Positions 42,936 to 51,609 of a stretch of DNA of 64,000 bases are shown here, in pieces (position 1 is the stretch's first letter; the number at the start of each line of letters is the position of its first letter). The notes under the pieces are model-generated. The model did no database searches, was not told the origin of the DNA, and saw only the letters and a list, made by a program, of their open reading frames with translations. Source of the DNA: Aldehydirespirator sp965248735 (GTDB lineage: Bacteria > Actinomycetota > Acidimicrobiia > Acidimicrobiales > Aldehydirespiratoraceae); contig OZ252146.1 in NCBI GenBank assembly GCA_965248735.1, forward strand, positions 2,294,001 through 2,358,000. The letters run 5' to 3'. Made by a program: the position numbers and the translations under genes.

Positions 42936-43385
42936 ATGCCTGCCGAAAGCACCGCCGTCTACACCGACGGTGCCTGCCTGGGAAACCCCGGACCGGGCGG
43001 CTGGGCTTGGACGGTGCCCGGCGGCGAGTGGGCCTGCGGCGCGGAGCCGCACACCACCAACCAGCGGATGGAGCTGCGGGCCGTGCTGGAGGCGCTCCGG
43101 GCGGTGAGCGGGCCGGTGGAGGTGGTCTCGGACTCGACCTACGTCGTCAACTGCTTCCGCGACCGGTGGTACGAGGGGTGGCTGAGGCGGGGCTGGCGCA
43201 ACTCCAACCGCAAGCCGGTGGCCAACCGCGACCTGTGGGAGCCGCTCATCGAGGAGTACCTGGCGAGGCCGGGCGAGATCTCGTTCCGGTGGGTCAAGGG
43301 CCACTCCGGCGACGAGTGGAACGAGATAGCCGACCAGCTAGCCGCCGGCGCGGCCTCAGACCAGCGCTCCCGTCGCGGCCCCTAG
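42936..43385 (+). CDS. rnhA: Ribonuclease HI
   Basis: 149 residues. All catalytic acids are present: D in VYTDGACLGNPGPGG, E in RMELRAVLEAL, D in VSDSTYVVN and D in KGHSGDEWNEIADQLA, with the conserved His in GHSG. It removes RNA from RNA:DNA hybrids. Divergent from aceE; ends 11 bp before the convergent HNH gene. Confidence 0.95.
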   Translation: MPAESTAVYTDGACLGNPGPGGWAWTVPGGEWACGAEPHTTNQRMELRAVLEALRAVSGPVEVVSDSTYVVNCFRDRWYEGWLRRGWRNSNRKPVANRDLWEPLIEEYLARPGEISFRWVKGHSGDEWNEIADQLAAGAASDQRSRRGP

Positions 43386-43396
43386 TCCCGCGGCGG

Positions 43397-44794
43397 CTAG
43401 TCGGGGGTGAACAGCGGCTCCGGTCCGGCACCCCGTAGCGCGGCCCGGGCGGCTGCCGGACCGGTCCCCGCGTGTACCTCGTCGGCAGGGTCGTCTCGAT
43501 CGGTCTCTACCAGTGCGGCGTTCGAGTCTTGGGCCTTTGACGGCCTCTCGCTCAGTCTCGCTGTTCGGCGGGGTGCGTACTCAGCGCCGGGACCGAACTC
43601 CAGCGCCGGGTCGGGGCCCTGTGCGGGGCCGTAGTTCACGCTGTCGGGGGGATGGAGGGTGCGTTTGCCGGGTGGGCCGTGGATCTGCCAGCCGAAGTAG
43701 TGGATCTTGTTGTGGCAGCCCCAGCAGGCGGGCACCAGGTTGTCGACGTTGGTGGGCCCGCCTTCGGATACCGGTTTGACGTGGTGGGCCTGGCACATGT
43801 CGAAGTCGGCTCCGCAGGCGAAGCAGCCGCCGTAGAGGGCTTTGAGGGCTTTGAGCTGCGTGGAGGTGGCGGTGCGCTTGCTGTGGCCCTGCCACAACAG
43901 CGCGCCGCGCGTGTCATAGACGGCTGGTGTGATCTCGGCGTTGCAGGCGAGCTCTTCTAGCACCGAGGGGGGCAGCCGGTCGCCGCCGGGGAGCTCGGCG
44001 ATGAGCTTGGCGGTGGTGTCATCGACATGCGCGACCACGCAGATGTCGGCGATGGGCTTGCCGCCACTGCCCGCGTTGTTGTTGGCGGTGAGGTTGTCGA
44101 GGGCGTCGGCCATGCACTGTGGGAACGAGCGCCTCGCCTCTGAGTCCTCGGAACTCTTCTTGTCCTGGTCATACATCTGGGCGGCCTCGGCCCGCAGCCG
44201 GTTGCCGATGCGGCGTCCGGTCACCGAGTCGAACTCGCCGCGCAGGTGAACCATCCCGTCGTCTGCGTCCCAGACGCGCACGCACCGGCGAGCCCGCTGA
44301 CGCCGGTGCTCAGACTCTCCGCCGTCCCCCTGGCGCTCGACGGCCCAGCGGCGGGCCTCCCTGGCGAACTGCTCAGGGCGCATCGACTCGGCCTTGGCCA
44401 GCAGATCCCCATCGGCGTCGACGTCAGCGGCAGTCGTCTTGTCCACTGCTTCCGCGAGCTGTTTGGCGTTGACCGCCGACACCCGGCCCGACTCGACCGC
44501 GTCGCGCAACTTGGGCATCTCCCCGATCGCTTGCCCCGTCTTCACCTGGCTGTGAGCCTCCCGCCGCGACAGTCCGGCAACCTCCGCTAGCACCTCGGCG
44601 CCGCCGTCGCCGTGGCGCTCGCGGCCCGCGACGTCCGCGGCGGCCGACACCTGGGCCACGGACATGATCGCCATAGTGGCCTTGGACACCTCCAGCATCT
44701 GGCGCAGTTCCGCGCACGGCGCCGAGCCCTCATTGACGAGCGCAAGCATCTCCTTGGCGGCGGTCTCGGCCCGTCGAGCGGCTTCGATCAACAT
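43397..44794 (-). CDS. DUF222/13E12-type HNH endonuclease
   Basis: 465 residues from the ATG at 44794. The N-terminal 300 residues form the DUF222 helical domain of 13E12-repeat proteins. The HNH motif follows: CFACGADFDMCQAHHVKPVS, then GPTNVDNLVPACWGCHNKIH, with the zinc cysteines and catalytic His. The C-terminus is a disordered tail (RTARLSERPSKAQDSNAALV). These genes are common and often multicopy in actinobacteria; function uncertain. A -10 box ends immediately before an ATG at 44800 and a second ATG lies at 44794, so the mRNA is probably leaderless. Confidence 0.85.
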   Translation of the reverse strand: MLIEAARRAETAAKEMLALVNEGSAPCAELRQMLEVSKATMAIMSVAQVSAAADVAGRERHGDGGAEVLAEVAGLSRREAHSQVKTGQAIGEMPKLRDAVESGRVSAVNAKQLAEAVDKTTAADVDADGDLLAKAESMRPEQFAREARRWAVERQGDGGESEHRRQRARRCVRVWDADDGMVHLRGEFDSVTGRRIGNRLRAEAAQMYDQDKKSSEDSEARRSFPQCMADALDNLTANNNAGSGGKPIADICVVAHVDDTTAKLIAELPGGDRLPPSVLEELACNAEITPAVYDTRGALLWQGHSKRTATSTQLKALKALYGGCFACGADFDMCQAHHVKPVSEGGPTNVDNLVPACWGCHNKIHYFGWQIHGPPGKRTLHPPDSVNYGPAQGPDPALEFGPGAEYAPRRTARLSERPSKAQDSNAALVETDRDDPADEVHAGTGPAAARAALRGAGPEPLFTPD

Positions 44795-44800
44795 GAGCAT

Positions 44801-44830
44801 AGTATCCCATAGGGGTGTGACATTTGTCAA
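44801..44830 (-). promoter_or_regulatory. Promoter of the HNH gene (leaderless)
   Basis: On the minus strand TTGACA (44830-44825), an 18-base spacer and GATACT (44806-44801). The first ATG follows the -10 box directly and the second comes 6 bases later, where transcription should start. AT-rich DNA up to 44870 lies behind it. From 44871 to 45030 I see no gene; a short GCTAGCTAGC palindrome lies near 44995. Confidence 0.6.
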
Positions 44831-45030
44831 GCATTTATATGATATATAGAGATTTTCTATAGTTACTTGGATCGATTTGTGACGTGCACTTGGCGAGTAC
44901 GACGGACGGCACGACGAATGGCCAGAATTCGCTATCTGCGAATGCGCCGTCCGCCGCCGGAGCTCACGATGTGGTGGGTTCGCCCGTGGGCTGCCGCTAG
45001 CTAGCGGCTCCAAGCCGAGTCGCTAGCCGG

Positions 45031-45153
45031 TCAGACCCTGACGATGGTTACCGGAGCGCCGAGCGCCGACGCGAGCGTCCTGATGTCGTCTGGATCCGAG
45101 TCGTCGCGCTCCAGGGCCACCAACGCCCCGGTGTCGAGGACGAGTGCCGTCAC
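45031..45153 (-). pseudogene. VapC-type PIN toxin remnant with internal deletion
   Basis: The reading frame keeps only the two ends of a PIN protein: the start VTALVLDTGALVALERDD, containing the first catalytic Asp, joined in frame to SDPDDIRTLASALGAPVTIV and the stop. In complete PIN toxins these ends are separated by about 90 residues with the remaining acids. The GTG start overlaps the antitoxin stop (GTGA). Confidence 0.65.
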
Positions 45154-45373
45154 TTGCCGAGTTTCTTGCGCGCCGCCGCAAGCTCCTCTTCGGTGAAGGG
45201 TCCATGAATGGCCTCCCACTCGGCGACAACTTGGCGCAGCCCGCGGGCCTTGAGCCGACGGCGCGCGGCGTCCGCGAGCCATGCGGAAATCCGCTGTCCG
45301 TCCTCCTCGGTGGCTCTTGGACTTCGACCGATAGATCCTGGGGAAGAGAGATTGTCAGATGTCTCTTACGCAT
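45150..45373 (-). pseudogene. VapB-type antitoxin with frameshift
   Basis: Starts MRKRHLTISLPQDLSVEVQE, a ribbon-helix-helix DNA-binding start, from the ATG at 45373 (AGG upstream). The frame then breaks: GAGCCACCGAGGAGG lacks one base that would give EATEEDGQ. The other frame resumes RISAWLADAARRRLKARGLR then QVVAEWEAIHGPFTEEELAA and stops at 45150, where toxin-binding residues of the antitoxin are expected. The toxin is also broken, so the locus is dead. Confidence 0.65.
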
Positions 45374-45450
45374 ATTACCTAGCATATCAATATACATCCA
45401 ACTGACAACCTCATGAATGCGTCCTGTGCCAGTGACGCCCGTTCGAAGCG

Positions 45451-46368
45451 CTAGGCCAGCGCGGCGGCGAGGCCGGTGGCGATGTCGGGGTGGGCGAACT
45501 GGAAGCCGCCGCCTTGCAGGACTGCGGGGGCTACCCGGGCGCTGCTGTAGAGCAGGGCCTGGGTGAGCTCGCGGCCCAGCTTGGCCCACAGCGCGGGCTT
45601 CGGGGTGGGCAGCACCGCGGGCCGGCGCAGTGTTCGACCCAGCGCCGCGGTCAGCTCCCGGTTGGTGACCGGCTCGGGGGCGGTGAGGTTCACGGGGCCC
45701 TCCACGCCGGCGGTGATCAGCCACATCAGGGCCTCGACCTCGTCGTGCAGGGTGATCCAGCTCATCCACTGGCGGCCGTTGCCGATGCGCCCGCCGATGC
45801 CCAGCCGGAAGAAGGGCAGCATCTCGGCCAGCGCTCCACCCGATCCGCTCAGCACTACCCCGGTGCGGGGATGCACGACCCGGATGCCCGCGGATCGGGC
45901 CGCGTCCGCTGCCGCCTCCCAGTCGCGGCACACGTCGGCCAGAAAGTCGCTGCCCCGGCTCGAGGATTCGTCGAGCAGCTCATCGCCCCGGCTGCCGTAG
46001 TAGCCGATGGCCGACGCGGACACGAGCACCCCCGGCGGCTCCGAGAGCCCGGCCAGCGCCTGGGCCAGCACCGCCGTTCCCCGGACCCTGCTCTCGGCGA
46101 TGCGGACCTTCTGGTCCGGCGACCAGCGCCGGGCCGCGATCGGCTCGCCGGCCAGGTGGACCACAGCGTCGAGCCCCTCCAGCCCCACGGCGTCGATCTG
46201 GGGTGCGGTCGGATCCCACACCACCGACGTCGACGGATCCGACCCGCGGGAGCCCCGCGGCCTCACGATCCGCACGGCCTGGTGCCCGCCGGCCTCGAGG
46301 CGCTCGACCAGGGCCCGGCCGATGAGGCCGGTGGAGCCGGTGACTGCGACCCGCATTCGGTTTTCCAT
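45451..46368 (-). CDS. TIGR01777-type NAD-dependent epimerase
   Basis: 305 residues; starts at the ATG at 46368 or 46356. Atypical SDR fold with the nucleotide-binding VAVTGSTGLIGRALVERLEA and the conserved DAVVHLAGEPI, ASAIGYYGSRGDE and HPRTGVVLS motifs of the YfcH/TIGR01777 group. Substrate unknown. In mycobacteria a related protein lies beside the E2 and lipB/lipA genes, and the same company is kept here. The C-terminal domain (QGGGFQFAHPDIATGL) is the family's usual end. Confidence 0.85.
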   Translation of the reverse strand: MENRMRVAVTGSTGLIGRALVERLEAGGHQAVRIVRPRGSRGSDPSTSVVWDPTAPQIDAVGLEGLDAVVHLAGEPIAARRWSPDQKVRIAESRVRGTAVLAQALAGLSEPPGVLVSASAIGYYGSRGDELLDESSSRGSDFLADVCRDWEAAADAARSAGIRVVHPRTGVVLSGSGGALAEMLPFFRLGIGGRIGNGRQWMSWITLHDEVEALMWLITAGVEGPVNLTAPEPVTNRELTAALGRTLRRPAVLPTPKPALWAKLGRELTQALLYSSARVAPAVLQGGGFQFAHPDIATGLAAALA

Positions 46369-46455
46369 GGCTGTGGTCTACCATCGCTGCGGGGTTCCGG
46401 GACGTCCAGCGAGCCCGAGCCGGTGACCACGTCCTCGAAGCGGGGAGCAAGCGCA

Positions 46456-46716
46456 GTGAACGAAGAGCCGAAGCCCTTAGATGTCAAGCCAGACGGCAAG
46501 AAGCTGTCCATCCCGCCGGGACTGGTGGCCGCGGTGCTGGTGGTGGTCGCGCTGATCTTCTTCGTCGTCCAGAACGGCGACGACGTGGCCTTCGAGTGGC
46601 TGGTCTTCGATATGACCGGACCTCTGTGGGTGGTGATCGTCGTGGCCGCGGTTGCGGGCGCCGTCCTCAGCGAGGTGCTCGGATTCCTCCGGCGCAGGCG
46701 CCGCCGCCGGCGCTGA
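46456..46716 (+). CDS. LapA-like small membrane protein
   Basis: 86 residues from a GTG with GGGGAG upstream. Two transmembrane helices (LVAAVLVVVALIFFVVQNGD; WVVIVVAAVAGAVLSEVLGF) separated by VAFEWLVFDMTGP, and a run of arginines at the end, which fits the LapA domain (QN...V...F). LapA proteins take part in envelope assembly. Divergent from the epimerase gene. Confidence 0.75.
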   Translation: MNEEPKPLDVKPDGKKLSIPPGLVAAVLVVVALIFFVVQNGDDVAFEWLVFDMTGPLWVVIVVAAVAGAVLSEVLGFLRRRRRRRR

Positions 46717-46764
46717 TCCGATGGCGTTCCGGTCGGCTCTGCATCCGGCGACGGGTCTCGGAGA

Positions 46765-46854
46765 GTGAGCACCCGCGCGCTGATCCTCACTGCGCTGCTG
46801 TGCGGTCTGGCCATCCTGTTGGCCTTCGCCGTGCAGGTCCTCATGGCCCCGTGA
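46765..46854 (+). CDS. Very small membrane peptide (29 aa)
   Basis: GTG start followed by a single hydrophobic helix (RALILTALLCGLAILLAFAV) and a short tail. It lies 34 bp before lpd on the same strand. Size and composition fit a small membrane protein; the ribosome-binding site (GGAG) is very close to the start, so translation is uncertain. Confidence 0.4.
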   Translation: MSTRALILTALLCGLAILLAFAVQVLMAP

Positions 46855-46888
46855 CCCGGTAGGGTCACGCGGCTACCCGGGAGGCTCT

Positions 46889-48301
46889 GTGAGCGACGCA
46901 ACCCACGACGTGATCGTCATCGGAGGAGGGCCGGGCGGCTACGCCGCCGCCCTTTACGGCGCGGGCGCCGGTCTCGACGTGGCGGTCGTGGAGCGCAACA
47001 AGGTGGGGGGAACGTGCCTGCACGTGGGCTGCATTCCGGCCAAGGAGCTGCTCGAGGCGGCCTCGGTGTACCGCACCGTGGCCGGGGCCGCGGAGTTCGG
47101 CGTGACCTCCTCCGAGCCGGGAATCGACTGGTCGGCGGTGCTGGGCCGCAAGCAGCGGGTCATCGATCAGCTCACAGCGGGCCTCTCGGGGCTTCTGGAG
47201 CAGCGCAAGGTGACCGTCTACTCCGGCTCCGGCTCCCTCAGCGGGCCTGGGGCGGTGGAGGTGGTCCCCGACGGCGGTGAGCCCCCGCTGGCCGTGTCCG
47301 CCCCGTCGATCATCCTGGCCACAGGGTCGACGCCCCGAACGATCGGCGGCTTCGAGGTGGACGGCCGCATCGTGGTGACCTCCGACGAGCTGTTCTTCCT
47401 GGAGGGCCTGCCTGCTTCGGCGGCGGTCATCGGAGGGGGCGCCATAGGTTGCGAGTTCGCGTCGATGCTGGGCGACCTGGGAGTGGACGTGACCGTGCTG
47501 GAGGCGCTTCCCACCATCCTCGCCGGGTGCGACACCGACGTCGCCAAGGTGGTGCGCCGCTCGTTCCGCAAGCGGGGCATCGAGGTGCACACCGGTGTGA
47601 CGGTGCACGGCCATGAGTCCCGTGCGGACGGCTCCGGCACTGTGGTCTCCTTCGGGGAGGGCAAGCAGGCCGATGTCGACCTGGTGGTGGTGGCGGTGGG
47701 TCGGCGGCCCCGCACCGAGGGTCTGGGGCTGGACGCCGCCGGAGTCGCGGTCGACGGTCGGGGATTCGTGGAGGTCGACGCCCGATGCCGAACGACGTTG
47801 CCGGGCGTGTGGGCTGTGGGCGATGTGGTCGACACCCCGCAGCTCGCCCACACTGCTTTCGCGGAGGGCATGCTCACAATCGCCGACATCTGTGGCGAGG
47901 ATCCCGAACCGCTCGACTATCACGGCACGCCCTGGTGCATCTACTGCCATCCCGAGGTGGCCTTCGCCGGGCACACGGAGCCGAGCGCGGTGGCCGCCGG
48001 ATTCGAGGTGGTCACGTCGACCCATCGGTATATGGGCAACGGCCGGGCTCAGATCCTCGGCGAGACCGACGGTGTGGTCAAGGTGATCGCCGAGAGGCGC
48101 TCCGACGGCACCGGAGGGCGCATCCTTGGGGTCCACATGGCCGGCCCATGGGTCACAGAACAGCTCGGGCAGGCCTATCTCGCGGTCAACTGGGAGGCGA
48201 CCGCCACCGACGTGGCCCGCCTGATCCAGCCCCACCCCACCATGAGCGAGCTGTTCGGCGAGGCTGCCCTCTCCCTGACCGGGCGCTCGCTGCACGGCTG
48301 A
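46889..48301 (+). CDS. lpd: Dihydrolipoyl dehydrogenase (E3)
   Basis: 470 residues from a GTG. FAD-binding motif VIVIGGGPGGYAAALYGAGA, redox disulfide VGGTCLHVGCIPAK, NAD site VIGGGAIGCEFASML, the second FAD contact GVWAVGDVVDTPQLAH, and the C-terminal catalytic HPHPT (here IQPHPTMSELFGEA, with His and Glu). It reoxidises the dihydrolipoyl group of E2 with NAD+. The next gene, 20 bp downstream, encodes E2. Confidence 0.95.
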   Translation: MSDATHDVIVIGGGPGGYAAALYGAGAGLDVAVVERNKVGGTCLHVGCIPAKELLEAASVYRTVAGAAEFGVTSSEPGIDWSAVLGRKQRVIDQLTAGLSGLLEQRKVTVYSGSGSLSGPGAVEVVPDGGEPPLAVSAPSIILATGSTPRTIGGFEVDGRIVVTSDELFFLEGLPASAAVIGGGAIGCEFASMLGDLGVDVTVLEALPTILAGCDTDVAKVVRRSFRKRGIEVHTGVTVHGHESRADGSGTVVSFGEGKQADVDLVVVAVGRRPRTEGLGLDAAGVAVDGRGFVEVDARCRTTLPGVWAVGDVVDTPQLAHTAFAEGMLTIADICGEDPEPLDYHGTPWCIYCHPEVAFAGHTEPSAVAAGFEVVTSTHRYMGNGRAQILGETDGVVKVIAERRSDGTGGRILGVHMAGPWVTEQLGQAYLAVNWEATATDVARLIQPHPTMSELFGEAALSLTGRSLHG

Positions 48302-48321
48302 CGCTGCAAGGAGGGTCTTTG

Positions 48322-49761
48322 ATGGTCGATGTGACGATGCCCCAGTTGGGAGAGACGGTCACAGAGGGAACCGTCACACGGTGGTTCAAGCAGGTGGGAG
48401 ACGACGTGGCCCTCGACGAGGCGCTGTTCGAGGTGTCCACCGACAAGGTGGACACCGAGGTGCCGTCGCCGGTGGCCGGCGTGCTCTCCGAGATCCTGGC
48501 CAACGAGGGAGATGTGGTGGAGGTGGGCCAGGTGCTGGCCCGCGTGGGCGGGGAAGCCGCGGCGCCGACGCCGGCAGCGTCGGAGCCGCCTCCTGCGGCG
48601 CCCGCGCCGGCTCCCGTGCCACCGCGTCCCCAGACCGCAGCGCCGGAGCCGCCGCCCGCGGCGCCCGCGCCGCCTGTGTCGGGCACCTCTGAGTCAGCGG
48701 GCGTGGGAATGGTCCTGTCCCCGGTTGTGCGCCGGCTGATCGCGGAGAGCGGAATCGATCCGGCCACTATCGAAGGCACCGGGCTCGGGGGCCGCATAAC
48801 CCGCTCCGACGTGGAGCAGGCCATCCGGGCCCGGGGAGCTGCCCCTACTGACGCTGCCGATGACGCGCCTGCTGAGGCTGCCCCTGCTGACGCTGCCGAT
48901 GACGCGCCTGCTGAGGCTGCCCCTGCTGAGGCTGCCCCTGCTGACGCTCCTGCGCCGCCGCCGAGCGAGCCGTCGCCCCCAACCGAATCGCCGAGACCCG
49001 ACCCCTCGCGGCGGCCGACATCGGTACCGGCGGTGGTGGCACGAAGCGGCGACAGCGTGGTGCCGCTCAACAGAATCCGGCGGCGAACCGCGGATCACAT
49101 GGTCATGTCCAAGCAGACATCGCCCCATGTCCTCACCGCCATCGAGGTCGACTACGAGGGAGTGGAGATGGTCCGCCGGGCCTCGAAGCAGGCCTGGAAG
49201 GCTGAGGAGGGCTTCAGCCTCACCTACCTGCCGTTCATCGCCCGGGCCGTGGTGGACGCGTTGCGCGACTATCCGCACCTCAATGCCAGCTTCGGCGACG
49301 ACGAGCTGATCGTGCATGCCGGTGTCAACCTGGCGGTAGCCGTCGACATCGACTTCCAGGGACTGCTGGCGCCGGTGATCCAAGGGGCGGAGGGCAAGCG
49401 CCTCCGCCAGATCGCCCGCGACATCGTGGATCTGGCCAACCGGGCCCGCAGCCGCAAGCTGTCGCCCGACGACCTGTCGGGGGGCACGTTCACGCTCACC
49501 AACGCCGGGCAGTACGGCACGATGATGCAGTTCCCGATCATCAACCAGCCCCAGGTCGCCATCCTCAGCACCGACGGGGTCACCCGCAAGCCGGTGGTGG
49601 TCACCGACTCGTTCGGCAACGAGTCGATTGCCATCCACTCGGTGGGCGTGCTGGCCATGGCCTGGGACCACCGGGCCTTCGACGGCGCCTACGCGGCCGC
49701 GTTCTTGCACCGGGTCAAGGAGCTCATCGAGACCCGCGACTGGGAGGCCGAGATCCGCTGA
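48322..49761 (+). CDS. 2-oxo acid dehydrogenase E2, dihydrolipoyllysine acyltransferase
   Basis: 479 residues; ATG with AAGGAGGG upstream. One lipoyl domain (residues 1-78) with the target lysine in EVSTDKVDTEVPSP. A Pro/Ala-rich linker follows, then the E3/E1-binding domain (SPVVRRLIAESGIDPATIEG), a second linker with a repeated A(P)ADDAPAEA pattern made by near-identical 30-40-bp repeats at 48850-48950, and the catalytic domain with the active-site MAWDHRAFDGAYAA. With AceE and Lpd it makes pyruvate dehydrogenase; in mycobacteria one such E2 serves more than one dehydrogenase, so the substrate could also include other 2-oxo acids. Confidence 0.92.
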   Translation: MVDVTMPQLGETVTEGTVTRWFKQVGDDVALDEALFEVSTDKVDTEVPSPVAGVLSEILANEGDVVEVGQVLARVGGEAAAPTPAASEPPPAAPAPAPVPPRPQTAAPEPPPAAPAPPVSGTSESAGVGMVLSPVVRRLIAESGIDPATIEGTGLGGRITRSDVEQAIRARGAAPTDAADDAPAEAAPADAADDAPAEAAPAEAAPADAPAPPPSEPSPPTESPRPDPSRRPTSVPAVVARSGDSVVPLNRIRRRTADHMVMSKQTSPHVLTAIEVDYEGVEMVRRASKQAWKAEEGFSLTYLPFIARAVVDALRDYPHLNASFGDDELIVHAGVNLAVAVDIDFQGLLAPVIQGAEGKRLRQIARDIVDLANRARSRKLSPDDLSGGTFTLTNAGQYGTMMQFPIINQPQVAILSTDGVTRKPVVVTDSFGNESIAIHSVGVLAMAWDHRAFDGAYAAAFLHRVKELIETRDWEAEIR

Positions 49762-51524
49762 GCGCGGCATCGGAGTCCTCCGCCGGCCCGACCCTTCGGA
49801 TCCGCTGGCTCGGCCGGGTTGCCTACCACGACGCCCTGGCGCTCCAGCGCCGCCTCCACGCCCACTCCGCCGACGATCACCTGCTGCTGCTGGAGCACCC
49901 CCATGTGGTGACGCTGGGCCGGCGCGGGCGGCGGGAGCACCTGCTGGTCGACGTCGAAGCTCTGGGCGGCTCGGTGGTGGAGACCGACCGGGGCGGCGAG
50001 GTGACCTACCACGGGCCGGGACAGCTGGTGGGCTATCCGATTCTCACCGTGGCGGGCCGGCGCGGGGGCGGGATGGCGGACACGGCGGCCTACGTGGGCG
50101 GCGTGGAGCAGCTGTTGATCGACGTGCTGGCCGATCTGGGGCTAGCGGCTGGGCGCCTCGACCGCCACACCGGGGTGTGGGTCGAGCCCGACGGCGTGCG
50201 GCCCCGCAAGATCGCGGCCATCGGGGTGAGGCTGTCTCGGGCCCGGTCGATGCACGGGTTCGCGCTCAACGTGGATCCCGACCTCGGCTGGTTCGGCCGG
50301 ATCGTGCCCTGCGGGATCACCGGCCTGGGGGTCACCTCCCTCGCGGCCGAGGGGGTCGACGTATCGATGCGGGAGGTCGTGGACCTCGTGGCCCGGCGGG
50401 CCGCGGACGTCTGGGGCTCCCACGGGCGTGTCGATCGGGCCGATGTGGCCTTCCGCACTGCGCCCGGCGACATGGCCCAGTTCACTCGGGAGGCTCACGC
50501 CGCGGCCACGCCGGTCGGCGGCGCCTCGGCCCCCTGCGGCTCGAATGGCGACGACGCCCCGATCGGCGACGGCGACGGTACCTCGCCCCGCCTGCTGGGC
50601 CGGATGGCGCAGGCCCGGCTGCAGGGCGGCGACGAGACGGACTCCGTGCCGTACCGGTCGCGCAAGCCCGAGTGGATGCGGGTCCCGCTCAACACCGGGC
50701 CCACGTTCCGCGAGATCCGCTCGACGCTGCGCGACCTCGACCTGGTGACCGTGTGCGAGGAGGCCGGCTGCCCCAACATCTCGGAGTGCTGGAACGACGG
50801 CACGGCCACCTTCATGATCCTGGGGGATCGCTGCACCCGGGCCTGCGGATTCTGCCTGGTCGACACCCGCCGGCCCGGCCCGGTTGATCCAGCCGAGCCC
50901 CAGCGGGTGGCCGAGGCCGCGGCCCGCATGGGCCTGGACCATGTGGTCGTGACGATGGTGGCCCGCGACGATCTGGTCGACGGCGGCGCGGCAGCAGTGG
51001 CCGATGTGGTGGCCGCGGTGCGCCACCGGCTTCCGGGCGCCCGGGTCGAGACCCTGATCAGCGACCTCGGCGGGGATCCCGACGCCCTGCAGAGGGTGTT
51101 CGACGCCCGACCCGACGTCTTGAACCACAACATCGAGACCGTGGCCCGCTTGCAGCGGGCCGTGCGCCCGTCGGCCGGCTACGCCCGGAGCCTGTCGGTG
51201 CTGTCCCGGGCCAAGGCGGCCGGGCTGACCACCAAGTCGTCGATCATCGCGGGCATGGGCGAGACCCACGATGAGATGGTGCAGACCCTCGCGGATCTGC
51301 ACGCGGCGGGAACCGACATCGTGACCATCGGCCAGTACCTGCGGCCCAGCGCCCGCCACCTCCCGGTGGCGCGCTGGTGGCCGCCCGAGGCGTTCGACGA
51401 CTGGAAGCGGATCGGCGAGGCGATGGGCATCAGCCATGTCGAGGCCTCGCCGCTGACCCGCTCCAGCTACCACGCCCGCGGGGCCGCCGACGCCGCGGTC
51501 TCCGCCGGCGCGGTCCGAACCTAG
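49758..51524 (+). CDS. lipB-lipA: LipB-LipA fusion: octanoyltransferase joined to lipoyl synthase
   Basis: About 588 residues in one frame. Residues 1-240 are LipB: RIRWLGRVAYHDALALQRRL, LLLLEHPHVVTLGRRGR, GGEVTYHGPGQLVGYPIL, the catalytic lysine in RKIAAIGVRLSR and cysteine in RIVPCGITGLG. After a 50-residue linker comes LipA, with both iron-sulfur cluster motifs: CEEAGCPNISEC and the radical-SAM RCTRACGFC, then the C-terminal RSSYHA serine. LipB transfers octanoate from acyl carrier protein to the lipoyl domain of E2 and LipA inserts two sulfurs. No ATG, GTG or TTG lies upstream of the conserved start, so a CTG at 49758 overlapping the E2 stop (CTGA) is the likely initiator; a GTG at 49905 would delete the first LipB motifs. 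Confidence 0.85.
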   Translation: MSAASESSAGPTLRIRWLGRVAYHDALALQRRLHAHSADDHLLLLEHPHVVTLGRRGRREHLLVDVEALGGSVVETDRGGEVTYHGPGQLVGYPILTVAGRRGGGMADTAAYVGGVEQLLIDVLADLGLAAGRLDRHTGVWVEPDGVRPRKIAAIGVRLSRARSMHGFALNVDPDLGWFGRIVPCGITGLGVTSLAAEGVDVSMREVVDLVARRAADVWGSHGRVDRADVAFRTAPGDMAQFTREAHAAATPVGGASAPCGSNGDDAPIGDGDGTSPRLLGRMAQARLQGGDETDSVPYRSRKPEWMRVPLNTGPTFREIRSTLRDLDLVTVCEEAGCPNISECWNDGTATFMILGDRCTRACGFCLVDTRRPGPVDPAEPQRVAEAAARMGLDHVVVTMVARDDLVDGGAAAVADVVAAVRHRLPGARVETLISDLGGDPDALQRVFDARPDVLNHNIETVARLQRAVRPSAGYARSLSVLSRAKAAGLTTKSSIIAGMGETHDEMVQTLADLHAAGTDIVTIGQYLRPSARHLPVARWWPPEAFDDWKRIGEAMGISHVEASPLTRSSYHARGAADAAVSAGAVRT

Positions 51525-51609
51525 AGGCCCCCGTGTTCGCCTATCGGCAAGAGCGAGCCCGGGCGCCCCACCGGCTGGCTTTCGTCGCCTGAGCGGCCGT
51601 CCCGCCGCA

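Noticed and set aside
40122..43385. Very long plus-strand open frame opposite aceE
   Set aside because: It is the complement of a clear AceE gene; only its last 450 bp, RNase HI, are real. Long antisense frames are expected in GC-rich DNA.
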